DNA of 64,000 nucleotides from Burkholderia sp. Ax-1724. Lineage in GTDB: Bacteria; Pseudomonadota; Gammaproteobacteria; Burkholderiales; Burkholderiaceae. A program made the translations under genes and the position numbers. The notes under the pieces were generated by a model. It was not told the DNA's origin and did not search any database. It saw only the letters and a list, made by a program, of their open reading frames with translations. Where the stretch lies: the NCBI RefSeq assembly GCF_011752995.1, contig NZ_VWWL01000012.1, forward strand, positions 1 to 64,000. The letters run 5' to 3'. Shown one piece after another: positions 17,599 to 26,600 of the stretch (position 1 is its first letter; each line of letters starts with the position of its first letter).

Positions 17599-20500
17599 TT
17601 ACTGCGGCTGCTTGACCGTTTCGACCTGCTGCATCGGCGTGCTGTCGACCGGCGGCAGCGGCTTGCGCTCGCGTGCCACGCGCGGCGGCTTGGCCGCCTG
17701 CGCTGCCATTTCCTGCGCGGCGCGCAGCTTGTCGGCGTCGGTGTTGACCCAGATCAGGCCAGCCTGTTCGAGGATCGGCTTCAGCGCGTCGGCCGATGCC
17801 GCACCACCGTGCGCCGGTGCCTGCTGCGGCGCGGGCTTGGCTGCCGGTTCGACGGCAGCCGGTTCCGCTGCGACGACCGGCTGCGGCTCGGCGACCTCGG
17901 CTTGCGGCGCCGGCTCGACGGCCGGTGCTGCTGCGACGGTAGCGGTAGCCGGCGCTGCCGTTTCGGCCTGAGCCGGGGCCGCTTGCGGTTCCACCTGCGG
18001 TTCCGTTCGCACTTCGGGCTGTGCCGCCGGTTGTGCTTCGGCAGCCGCTGCAACTACCGGTGCTTCAGCCTGAGCCGGCGCTTCGGTATGCGCGACCGGT
18101 TCAACCGGCGAAGCTGTTTCGCTCACGGCCGGTGCAGTCTGGGCTTCCGCCACGGGTGCTTCAGCGGGTGCTTCCGCGATTGCCTGCGGTGCAACCGGAG
18201 CCTGTTCGAGCGGCACGACCGTTTCGGTCTTCGCTGCGTTTTCCGCAGCCAGCGGCGTTTCGGCTGCCGCATGCAACTCGGTCACGACGACGCTTTCCGT
18301 CGCGACAGCGGCGACCACCACGTCGACCGGCGTCACGTTCTGCGTTTCGCTGACCGGCTGGGCGGCACGAATCGGCGCTTCGTCGCTCGTGGCGGCGGTT
18401 TCACCGACGGTTTCGCCTTCGCCTTCGGCTTCTGCGACATCCGCCGCGAGGTTGCCGTTCACGTCTTCTTCACGCTCACGACGACCACCGCGACGGCCGC
18501 GACGGCGACGACGACGCTCTTCGCCTTCACGCGCCACCGCTTCCTGATCGACCGGCGCACCGTTTTCGTCCGCGACGGCGCGGCTGATTGCCTGTTCGTC
18601 GGCAGCTTGCGCTTCGGTTTGCGTCAGCGTCGCGACGGCTTCCGCCTGCGGCTTGCGACGCTCGCCGCGTTCGGTGCGCTCACCCCGTTCGCGGCGCTCC
18701 TGGCGCTCACCGCGCGCCGCGCCTTCGGCGGCTTCCGCGCGCTCGGCGCCACGGTTGTCGCGCTCACGGCCCTCGCGTGGCTCACGTGCTTCACGCGGCT
18801 CGCGGTTCTCGCGCGGTTCACGGCTTTCACGTGCTTCGCGCGGCTCACGCTGTTCGCGGGGAGCGCGCGGCTCGCGGCCCTCGCGTGCTTCACGACCCTC
18901 ACGCGCTTCGCGTTCTTCGCGACGCTGCGACGGTTGCTGACCTTGTGCCTGACGGCCGCCGCTCACGCCTTCGCCGCGTCCTGCCGTATCACGGCCGCCT
19001 GCGCCGCCACGGCGGTTGCGGTTGCGATCACCGCCACGTTCGCCGGTGCGCTCACCGCGCTCCGTACGCTCGCCGCGTTGCGGACGGGCCTGCTGCTTGT
19101 CGGTCGTGGCCGGCGCGGCCGGTGCCGGAGCAGCCGGCTGCATGCCGAACAGATTCTTCAGCCAGCCGATGAAGCCGCCGCTCGCCGGCGTCACCGCGAC
19201 CGGAGCCGGGGCGGCCGCCGGGCGGACCGGCGCGCTCGGCGCCGGCTTCTCGGGCGTGATGCCCTTGACCGCCGCTTCCTGCTTCGGCTTCACTTCCTCG
19301 GCGCGTTTGCTGTAGCCGGTTTCCGATTCGAGTTCGCGGGCCGCTTCTTCGGCCATCTTCCACGATGCGCGCGGATCGTCGAGGCGCGCGTCGTCGTGAC
19401 GCAGACGTTCGAGCTTGTAGTGCGGCGTGTCGAGGTGCTTGTTCGGGATCAGCACGACATTGACCTTGAAACGCGACTCGATCTTGTTGATTTCGGCGCG
19501 CTTCTCGTTCAACAGGAAGGCGGTCACTTCGACCGGCACCTGGCAGTGGATCGCCGCGGTGTTTTCCTTCATCGCTTCTTCCTGAATGATCCGCAGCACT
19601 TGCAGCGCGGACGATTCGGTATCGCGGATATGGCCCGTGCCGTTACAGCGCGGGCACGTGACGTGGCTGCCTTCCGACAGGGCCGGGCGCAGACGCTGGC
19701 GCGACAGTTCCATCAGGCCGAAGCGCGAGATCTTGCCCATCTGCACGCGGGCGCGGTCGTGCTTGAGCGCGTCTTTCAGACGCTGCTCGACTTCGCGCTG
19801 GCTCTTGGCCGATTCCATGTCGATGAAGTCGATCACGATCAGGCCGCCCAGGTCGCGCAGACGCAGCTGGCGGGCGACTTCGTCGGCGGCTTCGAGGTTC
19901 GTGCGCGCGGCCGTTTCCTCGATGTCCGCGCCCTTGGTCGCGCGCGCCGAGTTCACGTCGATCGCGACGAGCGCTTCGGTGTGGTCGATCACGATCGCGC
20001 CGCCCGACGGCAGCGGCACCGTGCGCGAGTACGCGGTTTCGATCTGGTGCTCGATCTGGAAGCGCGAGAACAGCGGCACGTCGTCGTGGTAGCGCTTCAC
20101 CTTGCCGACGTTGTCCGGCATCACGATGTCCATGAAGGCGCGCGCCTGGTCATGGATTTCGGTCGTATCGATCAGGATTTCGCCGATATCGGGCTGGAAG
20201 TAATCGCGAATCGCGCGGATCACGAGGCTCGATTCGAGATAGATCAGCATCGGCTGGCCGGCCGTGCCGCTTTGCGACGCGGCTTCGATCGCGCGCCACA
20301 ACTGCATCAGGTAGTTCAGGTCCCACTGCAGCTCTTCGGCGCTGCGGCCGATGCCGGCCGTACGCGCGATGATGCTCATGCCTTCCGGCAGTTGCAGCTG
20401 CGCCATGGTTTCGCGCAGTTCCTGACGGTCGTCGCCCTCGATCCGGCGCGACACGCCGCCGCCGCGCGGGTTGTTCGGCATCAGCACCAGATAGCGGCCG

Positions 20501-20865
20501 GCGAGCGAGATGAACGTGGTCAGGGCCGCGCCCTTGTTGCCGCGCTCTTCCTTTTCGACCTGGACGATCAGTTCCTGACCTTCCTTCAGCGCGTCCTGGA
20601 TGCGTGCGGAACGCATGTCGACGCCGTCGCGGAAGTACTGGCGGGCGACTTCCTTGAACGGCAGGAAGCCGTGGCGGTCTTCGCCGTAGTTGACGAAGCA
20701 GGCTTCGAGCGACGGCTCGATGCGCGTGATGATGCCTTTGTAAATATTGCCTTTGCGCTGTTCGCGGCCGGCGGTTTCGATGTCGATATCGATGAGTTTT
20801 TGCCCATCGACGATGGCGACGCGCAGTTCTTCCTGCTGCGTCGCGTTGAACAACATTCGTTTCAT
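17599..20865 (-). CDS. rne: Ribonuclease E
   Basis: A 1088-residue endoribonuclease, the core of the RNA degradosome and of rRNA/tRNA maturation. The N-terminal half is canonical: MKRMLFNATQQEELRVAIVDG, an S1 domain (residues about 35-125), the catalytic Asp motifs DHTEALVAIDVNSARATKG and GGLIVIDFIDM, and the zinc-link CPRCNGTGH. From about residue 540 the chain is a low-complexity scaffold, first dense in Arg-Glu-Gly-Pro repeats and then in Ala-Pro-Glu-Val. This half is expected to bind RNA and partners. The ATG at 20865 is chosen because homology begins exactly there. It has its own terminator downstream and a long upstream region. Confidence 0.97.
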   Translation of the reverse strand: MKRMLFNATQQEELRVAIVDGQKLIDIDIETAGREQRKGNIYKGIITRIEPSLEACFVNYGEDRHGFLPFKEVARQYFRDGVDMRSARIQDALKEGQELIVQVEKEERGNKGAALTTFISLAGRYLVLMPNNPRGGGVSRRIEGDDRQELRETMAQLQLPEGMSIIARTAGIGRSAEELQWDLNYLMQLWRAIEAASQSGTAGQPMLIYLESSLVIRAIRDYFQPDIGEILIDTTEIHDQARAFMDIVMPDNVGKVKRYHDDVPLFSRFQIEHQIETAYSRTVPLPSGGAIVIDHTEALVAIDVNSARATKGADIEETAARTNLEAADEVARQLRLRDLGGLIVIDFIDMESAKSQREVEQRLKDALKHDRARVQMGKISRFGLMELSRQRLRPALSEGSHVTCPRCNGTGHIRDTESSALQVLRIIQEEAMKENTAAIHCQVPVEVTAFLLNEKRAEINKIESRFKVNVVLIPNKHLDTPHYKLERLRHDDARLDDPRASWKMAEEAARELESETGYSKRAEEVKPKQEAAVKGITPEKPAPSAPVRPAAAPAPVAVTPASGGFIGWLKNLFGMQPAAPAPAAPATTDKQQARPQRGERTERGERTGERGGDRNRNRRGGAGGRDTAGRGEGVSGGRQAQGQQPSQRREEREAREGREAREGREPRAPREQREPREARESREPRENREPREAREPREGRERDNRGAERAEAAEGAARGERQERRERGERTERGERRKPQAEAVATLTQTEAQAADEQAISRAVADENGAPVDQEAVAREGEERRRRRRGRRGGRREREEDVNGNLAADVAEAEGEGETVGETAATSDEAPIRAAQPVSETQNVTPVDVVVAAVATESVVVTELHAAAETPLAAENAAKTETVVPLEQAPVAPQAIAEAPAEAPVAEAQTAPAVSETASPVEPVAHTEAPAQAEAPVVAAAAEAQPAAQPEVRTEPQVEPQAAPAQAETAAPATATVAAAPAVEPAPQAEVAEPQPVVAAEPAAVEPAAKPAPQQAPAHGGAASADALKPILEQAGLIWVNTDADKLRAAQEMAAQAAKPPRVARERKPLPPVDSTPMQQVETVKQPQ

Positions 20866-21603
20866 TGAACGACTCCAGAGCAGCCTCGCCGGCCTAGCTG
20901 CGCGGTTGTCAGTCGCGAGAGCAAAGAGGGCAGGCGTGCCGCGTCTTATTGTGTTTTCACAAGCACGCTGGAGCGGGAAAAATGGCGGGAGAATTGCCTG
21001 AGAAGGGCCCGGCCCGTCAAAAATGGGCGCGGTGCCGCAGGGCACATGCGAACACGGCTTCAAATAATGACCCGACACGCCGCGGGTTCTGCCGGCCGAC
21101 CTTCATCAGCCTTCGTTCTGCCTTGCCGGTGCGCCAACCAGGCGCGCGGGCAGAGGCCGAAAGCTGCGGTCAAGCCGCAGCGGGAAGTTCGCGCAGGCGG
21201 CGCGTCTTTTCCTGCTGGGGGTGTCTCGCCTCATTTTGACGTCGCCATGTCTTGTACTTTCTACAAGACGCCTTGGGCGCACGCCGTATTTTCGCGACTT
21301 GCAGCTTCGTACAGCAGGGCGTCATGCCACCCGAAACGCGAAGCTGGAAGTTAAATTCTTTTTTACCAAATTTCCGTTACCGTCGAAGCCGACCTTGACC
21401 GAACGCGCCTGTGGGCGCCGTCCCTGCCGGGTGCGGACTTCGTGCGTGCAACTTGTTGCATCTCATTTTCAGGGTGAGCAACCAGACCCCGGCGCAAGTA
21501 AAATAACGGTTTATCGCTTGCGCTCGCGCAATCCACCTGCAATCCGGACGCTGTGCGGACACTGCGCCGGCCGCCGCGGACTGCTGGGCAAATTATATTC
21601 AGA
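20866..21603. other. Divergent intergenic region between rne and rluC
   Basis: 738 bp with no convincing gene. It must hold the promoters of both rne and rluC, and a long rne 5' leader is likely. Visible structure includes a perfect inverted repeat at 21249-21269, an AT-richer patch near 21340-21385, and TATATT at 21594-21599 just before the rluC ATG. Confidence 0.6.
21249..21269. promoter_or_regulatory. Inverted repeat in the rne/rluC intergenic region
   Basis: Perfect 8 bp arms GTCTTGTA and TACAAGAC around a 5-base spacer (CTTTC). It could be an operator or, in the rne leader, an RNA hairpin about 385-405 bases before the rne start. There is no T-tract, so it is not a terminator. Confidence 0.6.
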
Positions 21604-22641
21604 ATGAAAGAGTTAGGCAAAACATCCCAGAGACCGGTTGCAAGCGCGGTGGCGAGCGACCAGGTTTCGCTGATCGAAATCGACGACGGCTCGGCCGGCC
21701 AGCGCATCGACAACTTCCTGCTGCGCGTCTGCAAGGGCGTGCCGAAGAGCCATATTTACCGCATCCTGCGCAGCGGCGAAGTGCGTGTGAACAAGGGGCG
21801 GATCGACGCGCAATACCGGCTCGAACTCGGCGACCTCGTGCGTGTGCCGCCGATCCGCGTCGCGCAGCAGGGCGAGGCGCCCGCCCATGTGCCGGTGCCG
21901 AGCGGCGGTTTCAACATCATTTTCGAAGACGAGCATCTGCTCGTGATCGACAAGCCGGCCGGCGTGGCGGTCCATGGCGGCAGTGGCGTCGCGTTCGGTG
22001 TGATCGAGCAGATGCGCGGGGCACGGCCGCAGGCGAAATTCCTCGAACTCGTGCATCGGCTCGATCGCGAGACCTCGGGCATCCTGATGCTTGCGAAAAA
22101 ACGCGCCGCGCTCGTCAACCTGCACGAGCAGATTCGCGAGAACCAGATGGACAAGCGCTACTACGCGTGCGTCCACGGCGAGTGGGCGGCCGACTGGGGC
22201 CGCCGTCGCGCGGTCAAGGCGCCGTTGCACAAGTACATGACGCCGGACGGCGAGCGCCGTGTGCGCGTGCAGCCGGACGGGCTCGCGTCGCATACGGTCT
22301 TCAACCTCGTCGATCGCTGGCCGGAATACGCGCTGCTCGAAGCCGAACTGAAGACAGGGCGTACGCATCAGATTCGCGTCCATTTGCAGCATCTGGAACT
22401 ACCGATCGTCGGCGACGCCAAATACGGCGATTTCGCGCTGAACAAGGCGCTTGCGCGCGCCAACGCGAAGCCGGGCCTCAAGCGCATGTTTTTGCACGCG
22501 TACCGGCTGAAGCTCGCGCACCCGGCCACCGGCGCGCCTTTGCAGCTGGAAGCGCCGTTGCCGGCCGACTGCCGCGGCTTTATCGCCCAACTCAACGAAT
22601 TACGCACGGGGTTCGACCCGGAGACGACATCGCATGGCTAG
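21604..22641 (+). CDS. rluC: 23S rRNA pseudouridine synthase RluC
   Basis: A 345-residue RluA-family pseudouridine synthase with an N-terminal S4 RNA-binding domain (QRIDNFLLRVCKGVPKSHIYRILRSGEVRVN) and the catalytic motif HRLDRETSGILMLAKK containing the active Asp. The later motif GRTHQIRVHLQHLELPIVGDAKYG is also present. RluC modifies U955, U2504 and U2580 of 23S rRNA in E. coli. It is divergent from rne and overlaps the following HAD gene by 8 bp. TATATT just upstream would place a transcription start at or next to the ATG. Confidence 0.93.
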   Translation: MKELGKTSQRPVASAVASDQVSLIEIDDGSAGQRIDNFLLRVCKGVPKSHIYRILRSGEVRVNKGRIDAQYRLELGDLVRVPPIRVAQQGEAPAHVPVPSGGFNIIFEDEHLLVIDKPAGVAVHGGSGVAFGVIEQMRGARPQAKFLELVHRLDRETSGILMLAKKRAALVNLHEQIRENQMDKRYYACVHGEWAADWGRRRAVKAPLHKYMTPDGERRVRVQPDGLASHTVFNLVDRWPEYALLEAELKTGRTHQIRVHLQHLELPIVGDAKYGDFALNKALARANAKPGLKRMFLHAYRLKLAHPATGAPLQLEAPLPADCRGFIAQLNELRTGFDPETTSHG

Positions 22642-23293
22642 AGAGCAATTTGATCTGATCGTGTTTGACTGGGACGGCACGTTGATGGACTCGACCGTGC
22701 ATATCACGCGCAGTATCCAGGCGGCGTGCCGCGATATGGGTTTGCCGGTTCCCGCCGACGAAGCCGCGAGTTACGTGATCGGCCTCGGTTTGCGCGACGC
22801 GCTGCAACTGGCCGCGCCAACGCTCGATCCGGCCGACTATCCGCGTCTTGCCGAGCGCTATCGCTTTCACTATCTGGTGAAGGATCAGACCACGGAGCTG
22901 TTCCCGGGCGTGCGGGAGATGCTGCAGGACTTGCGCGAACAGGGCTATCTGCTCGGCGTGGCGACCGGCAAGAGCCGCGTGGGGCTGAACCGTGCGCTCG
23001 ACCAGTCGCGCCTGACGAGCCTGTTCGACGGCACCCGTTGCGCCGACGAAACGTTCTCCAAGCCGCATCCGGCGATGCTGCACGAACTGACACGCGAATT
23101 GGGGCAGGATACGGTGCGCACGGTCATGGTTGGCGACACGACGCATGACCTGCAAATGGCGATCAATGCCGGCGTGGCCGGGATCGGCGTGACTTACGGC
23201 GCGCATCCGGCCGACTCGCTGAGCGCCATGGCACCGAAATTCGTCGCTTCGAGCGTGAGCGATCTGTCTGGCTGGCTGCGGGAGAATGCATGA
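22634..23293 (+). CDS. HAD family hydrolase (phosphoglycolate phosphatase-like)
   Basis: A 219-residue HAD-IA phosphatase. Motif I is FDWDGTLMDST near the N-terminus, motif II is VATGKSRVG, and motifs III/IV are SKPHPAML and VMVGDTTHDLQMA. It resembles phosphoglycolate phosphatases and pyrophosphatases of the GPH/PpaX group; the substrate cannot be fixed from sequence. It overlaps rluC by 8 bp and the Rieske gene by 4 bp (ATGA), so three genes form one translationally coupled operon. Confidence 0.88.
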   Translation: MAREQFDLIVFDWDGTLMDSTVHITRSIQAACRDMGLPVPADEAASYVIGLGLRDALQLAAPTLDPADYPRLAERYRFHYLVKDQTTELFPGVREMLQDLREQGYLLGVATGKSRVGLNRALDQSRLTSLFDGTRCADETFSKPHPAMLHELTRELGQDTVRTVMVGDTTHDLQMAINAGVAGIGVTYGAHPADSLSAMAPKFVASSVSDLSGWLRENA

Positions 23294-23706
23294 GTGGCGA
23301 TGGGGCGGGCGCAGCTGCTACTGGTGCGGTCCAGGCCGTGCGTATTTGCGCGGCGGACGAGCTGGTCGACGGCGGGGTAGGTATCCGGCACGAGGCGCGG
23401 CTTGGCGGTCACGATGTCGTGGTGTTCTTCATCCGCTACGATGGCCGCGCTTATGGCTATCTGAACCGCTGTGCCCATGTGCCGATGGAGCTCGACTGGT
23501 CGGAAGGGCAGTTCTTCGAATCGTCCGGTTTATATTTGATGTGCGCGACACATGGCGCGATTTACGCGCCAGATACCGGCAAATGCGTGGGTGGACCGTG
23601 CCGCGGCGGCAGATTGCGCCCGGTGCAGGTCGAAGAGCGCCATACGCCCGAAGGAAGCGCGGTATTCTGGCTGCCTGACGGCGAATTGCTGCCCGCTACG
23701 CCTTGA
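23290..23706 (+). CDS. Rieske [2Fe-2S] domain protein
   Basis: A 138-residue soluble Rieske ferredoxin-like protein. The cluster ligands are Cys61 and His63 in CAHVPMELDW and Cys85 and His88 in CATHGAIY. There is no membrane anchor or oxygenase domain, so it is a free-standing electron carrier or a regulatory Rieske protein. Its partner is unknown. It is translationally coupled to the HAD phosphatase upstream, and the SppA-like protease gene follows after 33 bp. The same order is, to my knowledge, common in Burkholderia. Confidence 0.88.
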   Translation: MSGDGAGAAATGAVQAVRICAADELVDGGVGIRHEARLGGHDVVVFFIRYDGRAYGYLNRCAHVPMELDWSEGQFFESSGLYLMCATHGAIYAPDTGKCVGGPCRGGRLRPVQVEERHTPEGSAVFWLPDGELLPATP

Positions 23707-23739
23707 TTGTCCCTTTCTCCCAACCTTTCCCTTGCCCGC

Positions 23740-24756
23740 ATGTCCGATAATTTGACTCCCGAGACGAAAGATCCCACCCCGGATCCCACCCCGAGTGGCC
23801 GTTCCCGCACGCCTGCCGGCGAACCGGGCTGGGAGCGTGCCGCACTCGAGCGTATTGCGCTCGCGGCGATCAACGAGCAACGCGCGGCACGCCGCTGGCG
23901 CATTTTCTTCCGGTTCGTGCTGCTGGCCGTGTTCGCATTCGTCGTATGGGGCGCGGTCAACTTCTCTGGCGAGAGGGTTGCGACCACCGGCCGTCATACG
24001 GCGATGGTGACACTTGATGGCGAAATCGCTGCCGATACGAATGCAAACGCCGAAGATATCAATACCGCGCTCGATACCGCGTTCGAGGATTCCGACACGG
24101 CAGGTGTGATTCTCTATTGCAACAGCCCGGGCGGCAGTCCGGTGCAGGCGGGCATCATCAATAGCGAAATCCGCCGCTTGCGCGGCAAATATCCGTCGAT
24201 TCCGCTCTACGTCGTGGTCGGCGACATGTGCGCGTCGGGCGGCTACTATGCGGCCGCGGCGGCCGAGAAGATCTATGTCGACAAGGCGAGCATCGTCGGT
24301 TCGATCGGCGTACTGATGGAGGGCTTCGGCTTTACTGGCTTGATGGACAAGCTCGGGGTTCAGCGCCGGCTGCATACGTCGGGTGAGAACAAGGGCTTTT
24401 TCGATCCGTTTTCGCCTGAAACGCCGAAGATGAACGAACATGCGCAAGATATGCTCGATCAGATTCATGCGCAGTTCATCGACGCGGTGCGCGAGGGGCG
24501 CGGGAAGCGTCTGCATGAGACGCCGGACATGTTTTCGGGCCTGTTCTGGACGGGGCAGAAGAGCGTCGAGCTGGGTCTTGCCGATGGTTTCGGCGATCCC
24601 GATTACGTCGCGCGCGAAATCTTCAAAGCGCCGGATATCGTCGATTACACGGTAAAAGAGAGCATTACGGATCGTGTTGCGCGCAAGTTCGGCGCGGCGG
24701 TAGGCGCGGGTGCGGTTCGGGCGATGGCGCTCGGTGCGAAGGTGAATCTGCACTGA
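23740..24756 (+). CDS. S49 family peptidase (SppA-like signal peptide peptidase)
   Basis: A 338-residue membrane-anchored serine protease. A single membrane segment lies at about residues 54-73 (RIFFRFVLLAVFAFVVWGAV), and the S49 domain follows. The nucleophile is Ser166 in MCASGGYYAA and the general base is Lys218 in ENKGFFDPF, as in short SppA proteins. It is expected to degrade cleaved signal peptides or membrane-protein fragments. A TTG at 23707 is in frame, but the ATG at 23740 is preferred. The N-terminus is a Pro/Thr-rich cytoplasmic tail. Confidence 0.88.
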   Translation: MSDNLTPETKDPTPDPTPSGRSRTPAGEPGWERAALERIALAAINEQRAARRWRIFFRFVLLAVFAFVVWGAVNFSGERVATTGRHTAMVTLDGEIAADTNANAEDINTALDTAFEDSDTAGVILYCNSPGGSPVQAGIINSEIRRLRGKYPSIPLYVVVGDMCASGGYYAAAAAEKIYVDKASIVGSIGVLMEGFGFTGLMDKLGVQRRLHTSGENKGFFDPFSPETPKMNEHAQDMLDQIHAQFIDAVREGRGKRLHETPDMFSGLFWTGQKSVELGLADGFGDPDYVAREIFKAPDIVDYTVKESITDRVARKFGAAVGAGAVRAMALGAKVNLH

Positions 24757-24804
24757 GCGCGGACTGTTCTGCCGCGGGTCTGCCAATGATCGGAAGTCTG
24801 CGAA

Positions 24805-24838
24805 AAGCCCGCGCAATCGGCGACGATTGCGCGGGCTT
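24805..24838. terminator. Terminator hairpin between convergent genes
   Basis: A perfect 15 bp stem (AAGCCCGCGCAATCG / CGATTGCGCGGGCTT) with a 4-base loop, between the convergent SppA-like and methylase genes. It is likely used in both directions; T-tracts are short. Confidence 0.85.
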
Positions 24839-24901
24839 CTGCTTATATCGCGGCAAATTTCCTGCCTGCCGACCGGGACAACTGCCCCCGGATCGTTGCG
24901 C

Positions 24902-25621
24902 TCAGGCCGCCAGAATCAGGAAAATGGCCGGCCGCTTGTGCAGATCGATCTCCGGCTTTTTCTTCCAGTCGGCAACGGTGCGGCTCGCGACGGTTTCGCT
25001 CGGCAGCGTCAGATCGACCGCCACGCAGACGAGCGTGGACGGCGCGCAGGTCGCGAGCAAGGTGTCCAGCAGCGCGCGGTTGCGGTACGGCGTCTCGATG
25101 AAAATCTGCGTCTGCCTGCCTTTACGCGACTGCTGCTCCAGATCGCGCAGGCGCTTCGCACGCTCCGCTGCGTCGACCGGCAGATAGCCGTGGAAGGCGA
25201 AGCTTTGGCCGTTGAGTCCCGAGGCCATCAGTGCGAGCAGGATCGAGCTCGGTCCGACCAGCGGCACGACCTTCACGCCGCGCTCGTGTGCGCGCCGCAC
25301 CAGCAGCGCGCCCGGGTCTGCAACCGCCGGACAGCCGGCTTCGGAGACGAGGCCCGCGTCGGTGCCCGCGAGCAGCGGGGCAAGCAGGCGGTCGATCTCG
25401 CCCGCGGGCGTATTGACGTTCAGCTCGCGAATCTCGATTTCCTGAATCGGCCGTTCGGTGCCGACCTTCTTCAGAAATGCGCGCGTGGTTTTCGCGTTTT
25501 CGCCAATGTAATAGTGCAACGACGCCGCGCGGGCACGCACCGGCGCGGGTAGAACGGCGTCGAGTGCGTTCGTGTCGCCTTCGCCGAGCGTATTGGGAAT
25601 CAGGTAGAGCGTGCCGTTCAT
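24902..25621 (-). CDS. SAM-dependent methyltransferase, tetrapyrrole-methylase fold (RsmI-like)
   Basis: A 239-residue protein of the SAM/tetrapyrrole methylase family. It resembles the catalytic part of RsmI (16S rRNA C1402 2'-O-methylase): LYLIPNTLGE at the start, DAGLVSEAGCPAVADPGALLVRRAH, VGPSSILLALMASGLNGQSFAFHGYLP and IFIETPYRNRALLDTLL. It is shorter than RsmI (about 286) and may be a paralogue with a different substrate. It overlaps maf by 4 bp (ATGA). The open frame upstream is a shadow of maf. Confidence 0.85.
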   Translation of the reverse strand: MNGTLYLIPNTLGEGDTNALDAVLPAPVRARAASLHYYIGENAKTTRAFLKKVGTERPIQEIEIRELNVNTPAGEIDRLLAPLLAGTDAGLVSEAGCPAVADPGALLVRRAHERGVKVVPLVGPSSILLALMASGLNGQSFAFHGYLPVDAAERAKRLRDLEQQSRKGRQTQIFIETPYRNRALLDTLLATCAPSTLVCVAVDLTLPSETVASRTVADWKKKPEIDLHKRPAIFLILAA

Positions 25622-26235
25622 CGTGCCCCCAGAAGCGGATAGCCGGCCGCGAGCAGCATGCTCGATAGCGCGATCAGCGGCAAGCCGACGAGCGCGGTCG
25701 GGTCGTCGGAATGGATCGCCTCGAGCAGCGCGATGCCGAGCCCTTCGGATTTGGCGCTGCCGGCAACGTCGTACGGCGTTTCGGCGCGCAGATAGGCGTC
25801 GAGCGCGGCGTCCGGCAGATCGCGAAAGCGCACGCGGGTGATCACGTCGACGCTTTGCGCGTTGTCCGTGGCGTTGTCGAACAGGCATAGCGCACTATGG
25901 AACAGCACTTCGCGGCCGCGCATCGCCTGCAATTGCGCGAGTGCCTTGTCGTGCGTGCCCGGTTTGCCGATCTGCAGGCCGTCGTAAGTGGCGACCTGGT
26001 CGGAGCCGATCACGAGCGCGTGCTCGTCGGCGCCAAGTCCGCTGGCGACCGCGCGGGCCTTGGCTTCGGACAGGCGCAACGCGGTTGCTTCGGGCGTTTC
26101 GCCCGCGAGCGGCGTTTCGTCGATGGCGGGCACGACGACGTCGAACGGCACACGCAGGCGTTCGAGCAGTTCGCGGCGATATGGCGAACTCGACGCCAGA
26201 ATCAGGCGTGGCGGGCGTTTGGGGGAATCTGACAT
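25618..26235 (-). CDS. maf: Maf family nucleotide pyrophosphatase
   Basis: A 205-residue Maf/YceF-type nucleoside triphosphate pyrophosphatase. The N-terminal signature LILASSSPYRRELLERL and the catalytic motifs DETPLAGETPEATALRLSEAKARAV and VIGSDQV are present. Family members hydrolyse modified or non-canonical nucleotides, and the YceF branch (often next to yceD-rpmF) prefers 7-methyl-GTP. It is divergent from yceD, which fits the YceF branch, and is coupled to the downstream methylase. Confidence 0.9.
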   Translation of the reverse strand: MSDSPKRPPRLILASSSPYRRELLERLRVPFDVVVPAIDETPLAGETPEATALRLSEAKARAVASGLGADEHALVIGSDQVATYDGLQIGKPGTHDKALAQLQAMRGREVLFHSALCLFDNATDNAQSVDVITRVRFRDLPDAALDAYLRAETPYDVAGSAKSEGLGIALLEAIHSDDPTALVGLPLIALSSMLLAAGYPLLGAR

Positions 26236-26600
26236 GATTGACGGGCGGCTAGGGAGGCGGGTCGTACCGGGCCGCGCGGAGTTCGCGCGCGTACGGGCTT
26301 AAGTGTTTGACTCGAAAAGACAAAACAGATATGATTTTGGGCTTTTCACGGTATGCTTGCGCCGACGGGCTTGGGCGCGTTCAGTGGCTTTCGATGGCTT
26401 TCAGCGCTCCAGAAGTTGTGCGAAGGGTCGAAGAAAGGTGATTGAAGAAAGCCGGCCGGCGGGTTGAACAGCCGGTTGAAACGCAGAGGCCAACGCAACG
26501 GCCGCAAGCCTCGCGGGCTGTCTCGCACACCGGTTTATTTTCGCGGTGGATTTCCTTCGCGGATCACCCCGGCAACACGCTTGCCGACGCAGGAGCGCAC
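26236..26600. other. Divergent region and long leader before yceD
   Basis: 365 bp between maf and yceD. It contains the consensus promoter at 26307-26335 and then a leader of about 260 bases before the yceD ATG. An open frame enters yceD from 26442, but the peptide is arginine-rich and looks untranslated. No clear riboswitch was recognised. Confidence 0.6.
26307..26335 (+). promoter_or_regulatory. Sigma-70 promoter of the yceD-rpmF-fatty-acid cluster
   Basis: TTGACT (26307-26312), a 17-base spacer and TATGAT (26330-26335), each one mismatch from consensus. The predicted start is near 26342. It faces yceD and is probably the main promoter of the cluster. Confidence 0.82.

Noticed and set aside
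17245..20868. A very long open frame antisense to rne
   Set aside because: It is a by-product of GC-biased codons on the other strand. The translation is Phe/Arg/Asp-rich low complexity, while rne matches RNase E throughout.
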